A stretch of DNA of 64,000 nt from Salegentibacter mishustinae (GTDB lineage: Bacteria; Bacteroidota; Bacteroidia; Flavobacteriales; Flavobacteriaceae): positions 2,666,001 through 2,730,000 of the forward strand of contig NZ_LLKN01000002.1 of NCBI RefSeq assembly GCF_002900095.1, written 5' to 3'. Both the position numbers and the translations under genes were made by a program. Each line of letters starts with the position of its first letter. The first letter of the stretch is position 1. Below are positions 54,847-64,000 of the stretch, piece by piece. The notes beneath the pieces were generated by a model. That model did not search any database. It saw nothing but the letters and a program-made list of their open reading frames with translations, and was not told where the DNA came from.

Positions 54847-55566
54847 TTACTTTCTACGACGTGATTTGTTACCACCTCGCCCGGCTCCAGCTTTTCCTCC
54901 TTGCTTCTTAGACATGCCAACAAGCGGAGAAAGATCTCTTTTACCGTACACTTCACCTTTCATGATCCATACTTTAACACCCAATCTACCATAAGTAGTG
55001 TGAGCTTCAATTAAAGCGTAATCAATATCGGCCCTAAAAGTAGACAGAGGTATTCTACCATCTTTGTATGCTTCTGAACGTGCCATTTCAGCACCATTTA
55101 AACGTCCGGAAATCTGTATTTTGATTCCTTCAGCATTCATTCTCATAGCAGCCGCGATAGCCATTTTTATTGCACGACGGTAAGAGATACGATTCTCAAT
55201 TTGTCTTGCAACACTAGATGCTACTAAATGCGCATCAAGTTCTGGCCTCTTAATCTCAAAGATGTTAATTTGAACCTCCTTGTCGGTAATCTTCTTAAGC
55301 TCTTCTTTAAGCTTGTCTACCTCCTGGCCGCCTTTACCAATAATTATACCTGGTCTGGCAGTGGTGATAGTAACGGTTACAAGCTTAAGCGTACGCTCAA
55401 TAATTACCCTAGATACACTCGCTTTTGAAAGACGAGCATGGATGTACTTTCTAATCTTATCGTCTTCGGCTAATTTATCGCCGTAGTCATTTCCTCCGTA
55501 CCAGTTGGATTCCCATCCTCTTACGATACCAAGGCGATTCCCGATTGGATTTGTTTTCTGTCCCAT
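54847..55566 (-). CDS. rpsC: 30S ribosomal protein S3
   Basis: uS3 at the mRNA entry channel. 239 residues from an ATG. Seen: [22 protein letters not shown]-domain GKGG loop in [20 protein letters not shown] near 68-87, [18 protein letters not shown], and a C-terminal Gly/Lys/Arg-rich tail of about 20 residues. Normal length, 7 bp after rplV. Confidence 0.98.
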   Translation of the reverse strand: MGQKTNPIGNRLGIVRGWESNWYGGNDYGDKLAEDDKIRKYIHARLSKASVSRVIIERTLKLVTVTITTARPGIIIGKGGQEVDKLKEELKKITDKEVQINIFEIKRPELDAHLVASSVARQIENRISYRRAIKMAIAAAMRMNAEGIKIQISGRLNGAEMARSEAYKDGRIPLSTFRADIDYALIEAHTTYGRLGVKVWIMKGEVYGKRDLSPLVGMSKKQGGKAGAGRGGNKSRRRK

Positions 55567-55573
55567 ACTCTAC

Positions 55574-55981
55574 TTAGCTTTGTGTATTATTGTTTTCTCC
55601 AAGCACCAAAGTAACGTGGTTGGATCTCTTTCTAATTCTATGTGCGCGACCCTGTGGTGCAGGACGTAGCCTCTTAAGCATCGCTCCTCCATCTACACGG
55701 ATTTCTTTTACAAACAATTCAGCTTCTTCAATATTCGCCTCTTCGTTTTTAGACTGCCAGTTGGCTATTGCAGAAAGCAATAATTTCTCTAAACGTCCAG
55801 AAGCTTCTTTTGAACTGAATTTCAATATTTGAAGCGCCTTCTCTACTTTCTCACCTCTTACTAGATCCGCAACAAGGCGCATTTTTCTAGGTGAAGTAGG
55901 GCAGTTATTTAACTTTGCAAAAGCTACCTGTTTTTTGGCCTCTTTTATTTGCTCTGCTCTTTCTCTTTTACGAACTCCCAT
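55574..55981 (-). CDS. rplV: 50S ribosomal protein L22
   Basis: uL22, whose beta hairpin reaches into the exit tunnel and is a macrolide-resistance site in other species. 135 residues from an ATG. Seen: [20 protein letters not shown] near 25-44 and the hairpin [20 protein letters not shown] near 103. The N-terminus is about 15 residues longer than in E. coli. Confidence 0.98.
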   Translation of the reverse strand: MGVRKRERAEQIKEAKKQVAFAKLNNCPTSPRKMRLVADLVRGEKVEKALQILKFSSKEASGRLEKLLLSAIANWQSKNEEANIEEAELFVKEIRVDGGAMLKRLRPAPQGRAHRIRKRSNHVTLVLGENNNTQS

Positions 55982-55989
55982 AGCTTCAA

Positions 55990-56268
55990 TTATCTTTTAC
56001 CTTTATTTTTTGCACCTGAATGCCCTCTAAAAGAACGCGTTGGTGAAAATTCTCCTAACTTATGACCTACCATGTTCTCTGTTACATATACAGGTACAAA
56101 TTGTTTCCCGTTGTGAACAGCGATAGTTTGCCCAACGAAATCTGGAGTAATCATTGAAGCTCTAGACCAGGTTTTGATCACGGCTTTTTTACCAGACTCA
56201 ACATTTTGAGCTACCTTCTTATCTAACTTATAGTGAACGTAAGGTCCTTTTTTTAATGAACGTGCCAT
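55990..56268 (-). CDS. rpsS: 30S ribosomal protein S19
   Basis: uS19 of the 30S head, contacting S13 and tRNA. 92 residues from an ATG. Seen: [39 protein letters not shown] and [20 protein letters not shown]. Normal length, 6 bp after rplB. Confidence 0.98.
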   Translation of the reverse strand: MARSLKKGPYVHYKLDKKVAQNVESGKKAVIKTWSRASMITPDFVGQTIAVHNGKQFVPVYVTENMVGHKLGEFSPTRSFRGHSGAKNKGKR

Positions 56269-56274
56269 ATCTTA

Positions 56275-57102
56275 TTATTTCTTTCTACGTTCTACAATAT
56301 ACTTATTACTCGCTTTTGTTCTTGAACGGGTTTTAAATCCTTTAGCAGGTAAACCTTTTCTAGAACGTGGGTGACCTCCGGAAGCTCTTCCTTCACCACC
56401 ACCCATTGGGTGATCCACAGGGTTCATCACAACCGGTCTTGTTCTCGGTCTAATACCCAACCAACGTTTTCTACCAGCTTTACCAGAAACCTGAAGTTGA
56501 TGATCACTATTAGATACAGCCCCAATTGTTGCCATACAAGTAGCTAACACTCTTCTAATTTCTCCTGAAGGCAGCTTAACAGTTGCGTATTTTCCTTCTC
56601 TTGCTAATAATTGAGCAAAAGCTCCGGCACTTCTTGCCATTACAGCACCTTGCCCAGCTCTTAACTCTATACAAGAAACAACAGTACCAAGCGGTATACT
56701 AGACAACGGCATCGCATTTCCAATTTCGGGAGCAGCCGAATCTGTACTTGATACAATATTTTGACCTACCTGCAACCCATTTTGAGCAATAACATATCGT
56801 TTCTCACCATCCTGGTAATTCAACAATGCGATAAAAGCAGTTCGGTTTGGATCATATTCTATACTCGCAACAGTAGCCGGAACTCCGTGCTTGTCGCGTT
56901 TAAAGTCTACAATTCTGTAACGTCTCTTATGACCTCCACCTTTGTAGCGCATGGTCATTTTTCCCTGACTGTTTCTCCCACCTGACTTTTTTATCGGAGC
57001 CAAAAGGCTTTTTTCCGGCTTATCAGTAGTTACGGCGTCATACCCGTTTACTACTCTAAAACGCTGGCCAGGGGTGATTGGTTTTAATTTTCTAACTGAC
57101 AT
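56275..57102 (-). CDS. rplB: 50S ribosomal protein L2
   Basis: uL2, needed for subunit joining and peptidyl-transferase activity. 275 residues from an ATG. Seen: [40 protein letters not shown], and the C-terminal [20 protein letters not shown] with the conserved His essential in E. coli. Normal length, 9 bp after rplW. Confidence 0.98.
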   Translation of the reverse strand: MSVRKLKPITPGQRFRVVNGYDAVTTDKPEKSLLAPIKKSGGRNSQGKMTMRYKGGGHKRRYRIVDFKRDKHGVPATVASIEYDPNRTAFIALLNYQDGEKRYVIAQNGLQVGQNIVSSTDSAAPEIGNAMPLSSIPLGTVVSCIELRAGQGAVMARSAGAFAQLLAREGKYATVKLPSGEIRRVLATCMATIGAVSNSDHQLQVSGKAGRKRWLGIRPRTRPVVMNPVDHPMGGGEGRASGGHPRSRKGLPAKGFKTRSRTKASNKYIVERRKK

Positions 57103-57111
57103 TTTTTAATC

Positions 57112-57402
57112 TTAAAGATTACTGTACAAATCAATAGTTTCACCTTCCGTCACCTGTACCAATGCTTTTTTGAAAGCTTTGGTTTTACCAGTGATCATAC
57201 CAGACTTTGTATATCTGGTTTTGCGATCTGGACGGACATTTATAGTACGAACTTTTTCAACTGAAACTCCATATGCAGCTTCTACTGCATTCTTAATTTC
57301 AATCTTATTCGCCTTACTGTCTACCACAAAAGAAAAACGGTTATTCAACTCGCTATCTCCAGTGGCTTTTTCTGTAATAATTGGTTTTATCAAGATACTC
57401 AT
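57112..57402 (-). CDS. rplW: 50S ribosomal protein L23
   Basis: uL23 at the tunnel exit, docking site for trigger factor and SRP. 96 residues from an ATG. Seen: ILIKPIITEKATGDSELNNR, VDSKANKIEIKNAVEAAYGV and VEKVRTINVRPDRKTRYTK. Normal length, 5 bp after rplD. Confidence 0.98.
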   Translation of the reverse strand: MSILIKPIITEKATGDSELNNRFSFVVDSKANKIEIKNAVEAAYGVSVEKVRTINVRPDRKTRYTKSGMITGKTKAFKKALVQVTEGETIDLYSNL

Positions 57403-57407
57403 AAGGC

Positions 57408-58037
57408 TTATTTACTTAAATTCGACTCAATTCCTTCTAAAGAACCTTCAAGCAATACAATATTCTTAGCATTAAGAATTCCGTAAGTACTTAATTCTGA
57501 GGAGTTTACAACCTCAAGTCCTTTTAAATTACGTGACGACAAATATACGTTTTTATTTGAGTCACCCAACACTATAAGCGATTTTTTGTCCTGAATACCA
57601 AGGGCTTTCAAAACATCAATCATACTTTTTGTCTTTGGCGCATCAAAAGAAAAGTCTTCAATTACATAAATTGATTCTCCTTTTGCTTTAATTGATAAAG
57701 CCGATTTTCTAGCCAAACGTTTTAAATTTTTATTCAATTTAAAACCGTAATTTCTTGGTCTTGGTCCAAAAACACGTCCACCACCTTTAAAAATTGGCGA
57801 CTTAATGCTACCTGCACGCGCAGTACCGGTACCTTTTTGCTTTTTAATCTTACGAGTACTACCCGCGATTTCAGCACGTTCTTTGGCTTTATGAGTTCCC
57901 TGACGCTGATTAGCTAAATATTGCTTAACATCAAGATACACAGCGTGATCATTCGGCTCTATAGCGAAAACAGAATCAGAAAGCTTTGCTTTTCTGCCTG
58001 TTTCTTTTCCTTTTATATCTAAAACTGCTACTTCCAT
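57408..58037 (-). CDS. rplD: 50S ribosomal protein L4
   Basis: uL4, with a loop lining the exit tunnel; in E. coli it represses the S10 operon by attenuation and translational control at the leader. 209 residues from an ATG that overlaps the rplC stop (TAATG). Seen: [20 protein letters not shown], the tunnel loop [20 protein letters not shown] near 68-87, [19 protein letters not shown], and [19 protein letters not shown]. Confidence 0.98.
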   Translation of the reverse strand: MEVAVLDIKGKETGRKAKLSDSVFAIEPNDHAVYLDVKQYLANQRQGTHKAKERAEIAGSTRKIKKQKGTGTARAGSIKSPIFKGGGRVFGPRPRNYGFKLNKNLKRLARKSALSIKAKGESIYVIEDFSFDAPKTKSMIDVLKALGIQDKKSLIVLGDSNKNVYLSSRNLKGLEVVNSSELSTYGILNAKNIVLLEGSLEGIESNLSK

Positions 58038-58648
58038 TACTTACTAATGATTACGTATGAGTTTTTGTGACCTGGCACACATCCTTTTACTACTAAAAGG
58101 TTTTTATCTGCCACCACTTTTAAAACTCTCAGGTTTTCTACTTTAACTCTTTCTCCACCCATTCTACCGGCCATTTTCATTCCTTTGAAAACCCGTGCAG
58201 GGTAAGACGCTGCACCAATAGAACCCGGAGCTCTTAATCGGTTATGCTGACCGTGAGTCGCCTGACCCACACCACCAAAGTTGTGTCTTTTCACAACTCC
58301 CTGAAAGCCTTTACCTTTAGAAGTACCTGCAATATCTACAAATTCTCCTTCGTTAAAGTGCTCTACCGTGATAGCATCACCTAATTTATAATCTGCTTCA
58401 AATCCTTTGAATTCAACGACTTTACGTTTTGCAACGCTTCCTGCTTTTTTAGCGTGCCCTTCGGCAGCCTTATTTACAGTCTTTTTGTCATCGAAACCAA
58501 CTTGAAGTGCCTCATACCCGTCAACCTCTTTGGTTCTGACTTGGGTAACTACGCATGGACCTGCTTCTATAACGGTACAAGGAATGTTTTTCCCATTCTC
58601 GTCAAAAATACTGGTCATGCCTATTTTTTTTCCTATTAACCCAGACAT
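58037..58648 (-). CDS. rplC: 50S ribosomal protein L3
   Basis: uL3, early assembly protein near the peptidyl-transferase centre. 203 residues from an ATG. Seen: [40 protein letters not shown], and [20 protein letters not shown] with the Gln region methylated in E. coli. Length is normal. It is separated from rpsJ by 164 bp carrying a promoter-like site and three hairpins. Confidence 0.98.
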   Translation of the reverse strand: MSGLIGKKIGMTSIFDENGKNIPCTVIEAGPCVVTQVRTKEVDGYEALQVGFDDKKTVNKAAEGHAKKAGSVAKRKVVEFKGFEADYKLGDAITVEHFNEGEFVDIAGTSKGKGFQGVVKRHNFGGVGQATHGQHNRLRAPGSIGAASYPARVFKGMKMAGRMGGERVKVENLRVLKVVADKNLLVVKGCVPGHKNSYVIISK

Positions 58649-58678
58649 AATTAATTATTGATTATTACTTATTTATTT

Positions 58679-58716
58679 AAAAAAATTCAGGGCAGAAAAA
58701 CACTTTCGCCCTGAAT
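58679..58716 (-). terminator. Terminator-like hairpin upstream of rplC (candidate attenuator)
   Basis: On the minus strand ATTCAGGGC (58716-58708), a 14-nt loop, GCCCTGAAT (58693-58685), then T6 (58684-58679): a textbook intrinsic terminator shape, 30 nt before the rplC start and inside the ribosomal block. If active it would stop transcription before 27 or so essential genes, so it is probably regulated or partly read through. Confidence 0.75.
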
Positions 58717-58762
58717 GTATCTTTCTTCCGTTTTTCCCTCGCCAACTGCTCAGGACATGTTT

Positions 58763-58807
58763 ATTCTCAAGTTATTGAGAATTTTGTTATCCCCGCCCAG
58801 GCGGGGA
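58763..58807. repeat. Two perfect hairpins in the rpsJ-rplC spacer
   Basis: ATTCTCAA-GTTA-TTGAGAAT (58763-58782) and TCCCCGCC-CA-GGCGGGGA (58790-58807). Both are perfect 8-bp stems; the second is very GC-rich for this genome. They precede the terminator-like hairpin on the minus-strand transcript. They could be parts of a leader RNA, or REP-like insertions. Confidence 0.65.
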
Positions 58808-58835
58808 CAAACTTATACTTTGATCTCTACTTCAA
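58808..58835 (-). promoter_or_regulatory. Candidate internal promoter for rplC
   Basis: Minus strand TTG (58835-58833), a 17-nt spacer, then TAAGTTTG (58815-58808), which matches TAnnTTTG and overlaps the rpsJ stop codon. The predicted start near 58801 gives a leader of about 150 nt before rplC. The spacer is at the short end of the accepted range. Confidence 0.45.
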
Positions 58836-59118
58836 CTCCACTTGGTAGCTCTAACTTCATCAACGCATCAATTGTTTTTGAAGAAGAACTGTAGATATCT
58901 AAAAGCCTTTTGTAAGAGCTTAATTGAAATTGCTCTCTAGCTTTCTTATTTACGTGAGGAGAACGCAAAACAGTAAAAAGTTTTTTGTGTGTAGGCAAAG
59001 GAATTGGTCCTGTTACCACCGCACCTGTAGTTTTTACAGTCTTCACGATCTTCTCAGCAGATTTATCTACCAGGTTATGATCGTAGGATTTTAGTTTTAT
59101 TCTGATTTTCTGACTCAT
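58813..59118 (-). CDS. rpsJ: 30S ribosomal protein S10
   Basis: uS10 of the 30S head, also the NusE antitermination factor. 101 residues from an ATG. Seen: [40 protein letters not shown] with the NusB-binding side, and [16 protein letters not shown] at the end. It lies 10 bp after fusA, joining the str and S10 groups with no tuf gene between. Confidence 0.98.
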   Translation of the reverse strand: MSQKIRIKLKSYDHNLVDKSAEKIVKTVKTTGAVVTGPIPLPTHKKLFTVLRSPHVNKKAREQFQLSSYKRLLDIYSSSSKTIDALMKLELPSGVEVEIKV

Positions 59119-59128
59119 TTTCCTAATA

Positions 59129-61237
59129 TTATTCGTTTGTACCCTTTGCCGCTTTAATCACTTCTTCTGAAATATTAGAAGGAGTTTCAGCATAGTGAGA
59201 AAATTCCATAGTTGAAGTTGCTCTACCAGAAGATAATGTTCTCAATGTAGTCACATATCCAAACATTTCAGCCAAAGGCACTTCCGCTTTAATAATTTTC
59301 GCTCCAGATCTATCTGACATACTGTTCACCTGACCTCTTCTTCTGTTAAGGTCACCTACAATATCTCCCATATTTTCTTCTGGAGTAACCACTTCGTTCT
59401 TCATAATTGGCTCAAGAATCACAGCACCAGCTTTCTTAGCAGCAGCTTTGTAACCCAATTTAGCAGCCAATTCGAATGAAAGTTGATCCGAATCCACAGG
59501 GTGGAAAGATCCATCTTTCAATACAACTTTTAGGGTATCCATTTGGAATCCAGCTAAAGGTCCATTCTTCATCGCTTCCTTAAAGCCTTTTTCTACAGAA
59601 GGAATAAATTCCTTAGGAATACGTCCACCTTTAATTTCATCGACAAACTGAAGTCCTTTTCCTTCGAAATCTTCATCTACAGGTCCCATTTCAAATACAA
59701 TATCAGCAAATTTACCACGACCACCAGATTGCTTTTTATAAACCTCTCTGTGCTCAGCGTGTTTAGTTACTGTTTCTTTATATTCTACCTGAGGTTGACC
59801 TTCGTTAACTTCAACTTTAAATTCTCTTTTTAAACGATCTACAAGAATTTCAATATGAAGTTCTCCCATACCAGAGATAATGGTTTGACCTGAAATTTCA
59901 TCAGTTTTAACCTGGAAAGTTGGATCTTCTTCAGCAAGTTTAGCCAAAGCCATACCCATTTTATCAACATCAGCTTTAGTCTTAGGCTCTACCGCGATAC
60001 CAATTACAGGCTCAGGGAAAGTCATCGATTCTAAAACGATTGGGTGCTTCTCGTCTGTAAGCGTATCACCAGTTTTAATATCTTTAAAACCAACAGCAGC
60101 TCCAATATCACCTGCCTCAATTCTATTAATAGGCTCCTGCTTGTTCGAGTGCATTTGGTAGATACGAGAGATACGTTCTTTTTTACCAGAACGGTTATTC
60201 AATACGTATGAACCAGCATCTAATCCACCTGAGTAAGCACGGAAGAACGCTAACCTACCCACAAAAGGATCGGTTGCGATCTTAAACGCAAGCGCAGAAA
60301 AAGGAGAGTCTACGTGTGGTTTACGAGATTCCTCTTCACCCGTTTCAGGGTTAGTACCCACAATAGCTTCAACATCTACTGGAGAAGGCATATATCTCAT
60401 TACAGCGTCAAGCATTGCCTGAACACCTTTATTTTTAAAGGCAGAACCACACATCATAGGTATGATAGACATATCTATAGTTGCAGCTCTTAGCGCAGCG
60501 ATAATCTCATCTTCAGTAATAGAATCCTCATCCTCAAAAAACTTTTCCATCAATGCTTCATCATACTCGGCCACAGCTTCAACAAGCTCTGCCCTGTATT
60601 TATTCACATCATCGATCAACTCTTCAGGAATATCAATAGTTTCATAGGTCATCCCATGATCTTCCTCATTCCAAATAATAGCTTTTTTGGAAATAAGATC
60701 AACAACACCTTTAAAGTCTATTTCATCACCGATTGGAACTTGCAATGGCACTGGGTTTCCACCTAACATCTCTCTAACCTGCTTACACACATTAAAGAAG
60801 TCAGCTCCCTGACGGTCCATTTTATTTACAAATCCTAAACGCGGTACTTTATATTTATCTGCCTGTCTCCATACAGTTTCAGATTGAGGCTCCACCCCAT
60901 CTACTGCACTAAACAAAGCAACAACACCATCAAGAACACGTAAAGAACGCTCTACCTCTACGGTAAAGTCAACGTGACCAGGGGTGTCAATAATATTCAC
61001 AATATACTCATGATCTCTATAAGGCCAGGTACAGTGCGTCGCAGCAGAAGTAATAGTAATACCTCTTTCCTGCTCTTGCTCCATCCAGTCCATAGTAGCC
61101 GCACCATCGTGCACCTCTCCTATTTTGTGGCTTATTCCTGTATAATAAAGAATACGCTCTGTTGTTGTGGTTTTACCCGCATCAATATGAGCAGCAATTC
61201 CTATATTTCTCGTAAATTTTAAATCTCTTTGTGCCAT
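59129..61237 (-). CDS. fusA: Elongation factor G
   Basis: Translational GTPase that drives tRNA-mRNA translocation and, with RRF, ribosome recycling. 702 residues from an ATG. Seen: G1 [10 protein letters not shown] near 16-25, effector region [15 protein letters not shown]3 DTPGHVDF, G4 [10 protein letters not shown], and C-terminal domain IV with [20 protein letters not shown]. Length is normal. It lies 5 bp after rpsG. Confidence 0.98.
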   Translation of the reverse strand: MAQRDLKFTRNIGIAAHIDAGKTTTTERILYYTGISHKIGEVHDGAATMDWMEQEQERGITITSAATHCTWPYRDHEYIVNIIDTPGHVDFTVEVERSLRVLDGVVALFSAVDGVEPQSETVWRQADKYKVPRLGFVNKMDRQGADFFNVCKQVREMLGGNPVPLQVPIGDEIDFKGVVDLISKKAIIWNEEDHGMTYETIDIPEELIDDVNKYRAELVEAVAEYDEALMEKFFEDEDSITEDEIIAALRAATIDMSIIPMMCGSAFKNKGVQAMLDAVMRYMPSPVDVEAIVGTNPETGEEESRKPHVDSPFSALAFKIATDPFVGRLAFFRAYSGGLDAGSYVLNNRSGKKERISRIYQMHSNKQEPINRIEAGDIGAAVGFKDIKTGDTLTDEKHPIVLESMTFPEPVIGIAVEPKTKADVDKMGMALAKLAEEDPTFQVKTDEISGQTIISGMGELHIEILVDRLKREFKVEVNEGQPQVEYKETVTKHAEHREVYKKQSGGRGKFADIVFEMGPVDEDFEGKGLQFVDEIKGGRIPKEFIPSVEKGFKEAMKNGPLAGFQMDTLKVVLKDGSFHPVDSDQLSFELAAKLGYKAAAKKAGAVILEPIMKNEVVTPEENMGDIVGDLNRRRGQVNSMSDRSGAKIIKAEVPLAEMFGYVTTLRTLSSGRATSTMEFSHYAETPSNISEEVIKAAKGTNE

Positions 61238-61242
61238 TATTT

Positions 61243-61719
61243 TTAGAATCTAAAGTGAGAGAATGCTTTATTCGCTTCAGCCATTTTATGAGTATCAACT
61301 CTTTTCTTAACTGCAGCTCCTTCTTCTTTGGCAGCAGCAAGAACTTCAGAAGCTAATTTCTGCGCCATAGTTTTTTCATTTCTCTTTCTTGCAAAAGAAA
61401 TCAACCATTTCATAGCAGTTGCTACTTTCCTATCTGGTCTTATTTGCATCGGGATTTGAAAGGTCGCACCTCCAACTCGTCTACTTCTAACTTCAACGTG
61501 AGGCATCACATTAGAAAGAGCATCTTTCCAAATTTCCAAACCGGTTTTTTCTTCGTCTTGTTTTTTCTCCTCTATAATTGCAATAGCATCATAGAAAATT
61601 TTAAAGGCTACCGATTTCTTACCATCCCACATCATCATGTTTACAAAACGTGTAACAAGTTGATCGTTAAATTTTGGATCTGGTAAAAGCGGTCTTTTTT
61701 TGGCCTGTCTTCTTCTCAT
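61243..61719 (-). CDS. rpsG: 30S ribosomal protein S7
   Basis: uS7, nucleates the 30S head and touches the E-site tRNA. 158 residues from an ATG. Seen: [40 protein letters not shown] near 86-105 and [13 protein letters not shown] at the end. Normal length, 23 bp after rpsL. Confidence 0.98.
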   Translation of the reverse strand: MRRRQAKKRPLLPDPKFNDQLVTRFVNMMMWDGKKSVAFKIFYDAIAIIEEKKQDEEKTGLEIWKDALSNVMPHVEVRSRRVGGATFQIPMQIRPDRKVATAMKWLISFARKRNEKTMAQKLASEVLAAAKEEGAAVKKRVDTHKMAEANKAFSHFRF

Positions 61720-61742
61720 TTCTTTACATTAAAAGTTTTTAA

Positions 61743-62117
61743 TTACTTTTTAGGGCGTTTGGCTCCGTATTTAGACCTACGCTGGCTTCTACCTTCAACA
61801 CCCGCTGTATCTAATGCACCGCGAACAATGTGGTATCTCACACCTGGTAAATCTTTTACCCTTCCACCTCTAACCAATACTATCGAGTGCTCTTGTAGAT
61901 TGTGACCCTCACCTGGAATATAAGCATTAACTTCTTTTCCATTAGTCAACCTTACCCTAGCTACTTTACGCATAGCCGAGTTTGGTTTCTTAGGTGTAGT
62001 AGTATACACACGTGTGCACACTCCTCTTCTTTGAGGGCACGAATCTAAAGCAGCCGATTTGCTCTTCTTGGTCATCTGGGCTCTTCCTTTTCGTACTAAT
62101 TGTGAAATTGTTGGCAT
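61743..62117 (-). CDS. rpsL: 30S ribosomal protein S12
   Basis: uS12 of the decoding centre. 124 residues from an ATG. Seen: [18 protein letters not shown] with Lys43 and Lys44, and [20 protein letters not shown] with Lys88 and Asp89. Both Lys positions where streptomycin-resistance changes occur carry the wild-type residue; Asp89 is the methylthiolation site in E. coli. It is the first gene of the ribosomal block, behind a strong promoter. Confidence 0.98.
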   Translation of the reverse strand: MPTISQLVRKGRAQMTKKSKSAALDSCPQRRGVCTRVYTTTPKKPNSAMRKVARVRLTNGKEVNAYIPGEGHNLQEHSIVLVRGGRVKDLPGVRYHIVRGALDTAGVEGRSQRRSKYGAKRPKK

Positions 62118-62171
62118 AATTTCTTTTACCTAATTATTGTTTAAAATTAATCCCCTGTTTTTTAGGGTTTG

Positions 62172-62202
62172 CAAATGTAGAAATAAAAACATATTTATCA
62201 AA
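62172..62202 (-). promoter_or_regulatory. Promoter of the ribosomal block (rpsL)
   Basis: Minus strand TTTG (62202-62199), a 19-nt spacer, then TACATTTG (62179-62172): a perfect match to the Bacteroidetes housekeeping promoter. The predicted start near 62165 gives a leader of about 48 nt before the rpsL ATG. Confidence 0.8.
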
Positions 62203-62464
62203 CTATAATGAATTAATTTTCAGCAGTATGATACCTTGAGCTAAAAATACACGTAATCAAAATAAAAAATACTTTTTTATAACGCTCCAAAATCTAACAT
62301 AACAACATAACCCCTCCATTAATTATCCAAATCAATCACCATATCTTTTTTTAATACCAATTAAAACGATCTTTTTAACATATTAGATAAAATAAACACC
62401 CTTTAAACCCAAAAATGGGTGAATAAATATTGATTTATGGTGTTTTATGTTAAATTTTTTATTC

Positions 62465-62491
62465 AAAAAATAGTTCCATTAACTATTTTTT
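62465..62491. promoter_or_regulatory. Perfect 11-bp palindrome before the susC-like gene
   Basis: AAAAAATAGTT (62465-62475), a 5-nt loop CCATT, AACTATTTTTT (62481-62491). It ends 36 bp before the ATG and 3 bp before a near-consensus -7 box CATATTTG (62494-62501). It could be an operator for this receptor gene, or a terminator-like hairpin. Confidence 0.5.
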
Positions 62492-62527
62492 AGCATATTT
62501 GATAAGCTAATTCCAAAAAATAAAAAG

Positions 62528-64000
62528 ATGAACAGAAAATTACGCAGTACCCTTACGCTATTGCTGGTGCTTATTGCGCATATTTCCTTTGCGCAACAAA
62601 AAACCATTAGCGGTAATGTCTCAGATCAGGATGGTTTACCCCTCCCTGGAGTAAACGTCCTATTAAAAGGCACATCAACCGGAACTCAAACTGACTTTGA
62701 TGGAAATTATTCCATACAAGCTGCACAGGGAGATGTTCTAGTTTTCTCATTCATAGGACTGGAAACGAAAGAATACACAGTTGGCGCTGTTAATACAATA
62801 AACGTAACTTTAGGCGATGATTCTGCATCACTAGATGAAGTTGTAGTTGTTGCTTACGGTACTACCAGTCAGGAAGCTTTTACTGGATCGGCGAGTGTGA
62901 TAGGCGCTGCAGATCTTGAAAACAGAAACGTAACCTCACCAATTGCAGCGATAGAAGGTAAGGCAACCGGAGTACAATTTACTTCTCCTTCGGGACCAGG
63001 AGAATCTCCTGGAATTGTAATTCGCGGAGTAGGAACTCTTAACGGAGACACAGATCCGCTATTTGTAGTAGACGGAGTACCGTTTGAAGGAAGTTTAAGT
63101 GCGATCAACCAGGAGGATATCGAATCTTTTACGGTTTTAAAGGATGCGGCCTCTACTTCGCTTTACGGTTCCCGTGCGGCCAATGGGGTTGTGATGATTA
63201 CCACAAAGAGTGGTACGCCTGGAGAAACCAAAATTACTTTATCTGCCCAAACCGGAATTGTGAACAATGGTGTTTCTTTCTACGATCAGGTATCTCCTGG
63301 TCAGTATTACGAAATTATGTGGGAAGCTCTTAAAAACTCCAGTGCAGGAGGAGGAGATCCACAATTTGCCAGCGACAACATTTATAATCAGTTAGCATAT
63401 AATCCATTTAACGTCCCCAATGAAGAGATCGTTGGTGTTGATGGACAGTTGAATCCTGATGCTCAGGTAATATATGAAAGTCTGGACTGGTTCGATGAAC
63501 TTACGCAAACAGGGATTAGAACAAATTATAACATGAATGTCTCAGCTGGAGGAGAAGATCATTCCGTATATTTCTCAACTTCCTTTTTGGATGAAGAGAG
63601 CTATGTAATCACATCTGGTTTCGAACGATTTACCGGAAGGTTAAATGGTGAATTTGATGTAAGCGATAAAATTAAAGTAGGAGGAAATGCCTATCTTACT
63701 ATTTCTGAAGCCAGAGGACCTAGTTCGGCAGGTACAGGAAGTATTGTAAACCCATTCGGTTTTGCTCTTAACGTAGGTTCAGTCTACCCGGTATACGTAA
63801 ATGATCTAAATGGAAACATCGTTTTGGATGATTTCGGAAATCCTGTTTTCGATAACGGTGAAGGTTATCCCGATTTCAATATCGGTTCCAGACCTATTTC
63901 TCAAGGACGTCATGCCATCCAGGAATTAATTCTTAATAATGAAAGCGATAAAGACAATTATTACGGTATTAGGCTTTTTGGAGAATATGAGATACTTGAT
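62528..64000 (+). CDS. SusC/RagA-type TonB-dependent receptor (5' part)
   Basis: Outer-membrane TonB-dependent transporter, 491 codons visible from the ATG at 62528, running off the right edge; family members have about 1000 residues. Seen: signal peptide of about 22 residues ending SFAQ, an N-terminal carboxypeptidase-D-like domain (ISGNVSDQDGLPLPGVNVLL), the LDEVVVVAYGT link, the plug domain with LFVVDGVPFEG, and the SusC signature SLYGSRAANGVVMITTKSG. A susD partner is expected downstream. The substrate, often a glycan or peptide, cannot be read from this part. Confidence 0.95.
   Translation, partial: MNRKLRSTLTLLLVLIAHISFAQQKTISGNVSDQDGLPLPGVNVLLKGTSTGTQTDFDGNYSIQAAQGDVLVFSFIGLETKEYTVGAVNTINVTLGDDSASLDEVVVVAYGTTSQEAFTGSASVIGAADLENRNVTSPIAAIEGKATGVQFTSPSGPGESPGIVIRGVGTLNGDTDPLFVVDGVPFEGSLSAINQEDIESFTVLKDAASTSLYGSRAANGVVMITTKSGTPGETKITLSAQTGIVNNGVSFYDQVSPGQYYEIMWEALKNSSAGGGDPQFASDNIYNQLAYNPFNVPNEEIVGVDGQLNPDAQVIYESLDWFDELTQTGIRTNYNMNVSAGGEDHSVYFSTSFLDEESYVITSGFERFTGRLNGEFDVSDKIKVGGNAYLTISEARGPSSAGTGSIVNPFGFALNVGSVYPVYVNDLNGNIVLDDFGNPVFDNGEGYPDFNIGSRPISQGRHAIQELILNNESDKDNYYGIRLFGEYEILD

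Larger units (their letters stand above)
62118..62527. other. 410-bp divergent intergenic region between rpsL and susC-like gene
   Basis: Very AT-rich. It holds the rpsL promoter (62172-62202) near the left and, near the right, the inverted repeat 62465-62491 before the TonB receptor. A further weak structure is CACC...GGTG with an inner ACCC-AAAAAT-GGGT near 62398-62452. No credible coding frame was found. Confidence 0.6.

Noticed and set aside
61743-62117. Streptomycin-resistance substitutions in rpsL
   Set aside because: Lys43 and Lys88 carry the wild-type residues.

Overview
The window reads as a chromosomal core region of a low-GC Bacteroidetes bacterium, most likely a member of the family Flavobacteriaceae. 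The pointers are gldB/gldC gliding genes, a SusC/RagA-type TonB-dependent receptor, very long FtsZ and MraY proteins, a four-helix-bundle (23S intervening-sequence type) protein, and repeated matches to the Bacteroidetes promoter form TTTG-N19/21-TAnnTTTG. The genus cannot be fixed from sequence reading alone. No prophage, insertion sequence, CRISPR array, tRNA or rRNA was seen.

Layout. Positions 1-15763 (minus strand) hold the division and cell wall cluster in the order mraZ, rsmH, ftsL-like, ftsI, murE, mraY, murD, ftsW, murG, murC, ftsQ, ftsA, ftsZ; ftsZ runs off the left edge. murF and ddl are not in it. Positions 16044-20890 hold an alpha/beta hydrolase, engB, a small unknown gene, gldC/gldB, nadE and an orphan NarL-type response regulator. 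Positions 20883-25343 (minus) hold dnaG, then an ECF sigma factor, a membrane anti-sigma candidate and an outer-membrane barrel protein. Positions 25478-28267 (plus) hold rluF, a VOC protein, an AI-2E family permease and a YkvA-type protein. Positions 28359-33157 (minus) hold folD, a 433-bp inverted-repeat-bounded four-helix-bundle cassette, ffh and argS. Positions 33338-39725 hold mixed housekeeping and membrane genes (MarC, an SDR/DUF2867 protein, a BCCT transporter, and two arginine-deiminase-fold enzymes). Then follow gltA, eno, a secreted protein and carA.

Positions 44973-62117 (minus) are one continuous ribosomal block: rpsL-rpsG-fusA joined directly to rpsJ-rplC-rplD-rplW-rplB-rpsS-rplV-rpsC-rplP-rpmC-rpsQ-rplN-rplX-rplE-rpsN-rpsH-rplF-rplR-rpsE-rpmD-rplO-secY-infA-rpmJ-rpsM-rpsK-rpsD-rpoA-rplQ. 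tuf, adk and map are absent. A strong promoter precedes rpsL. Further promoter-like sites lie in the only two larger gaps, before rplC and before rpmJ. The window closes with the 5' part of a susC-like gene on the plus strand.

The most unusual items are: (1) the 433-bp cassette between ffh and folD, whose 31-bp ends are inverted repeats that would close a long RNA stem around the gene; (2) a structured, terminator-bearing spacer between rpsJ and rplC; (3) two facing REP-like hairpins between ftsW and murD whose stems differ by compensatory pairs; (4) a DnaG primase lacking all four zinc ligands; (5) interlocked gldB/nadE promoters; (6) a three-repeat MraZ operator over the mraZ promoter. All calls were made by reading the sequence; no database search was run.
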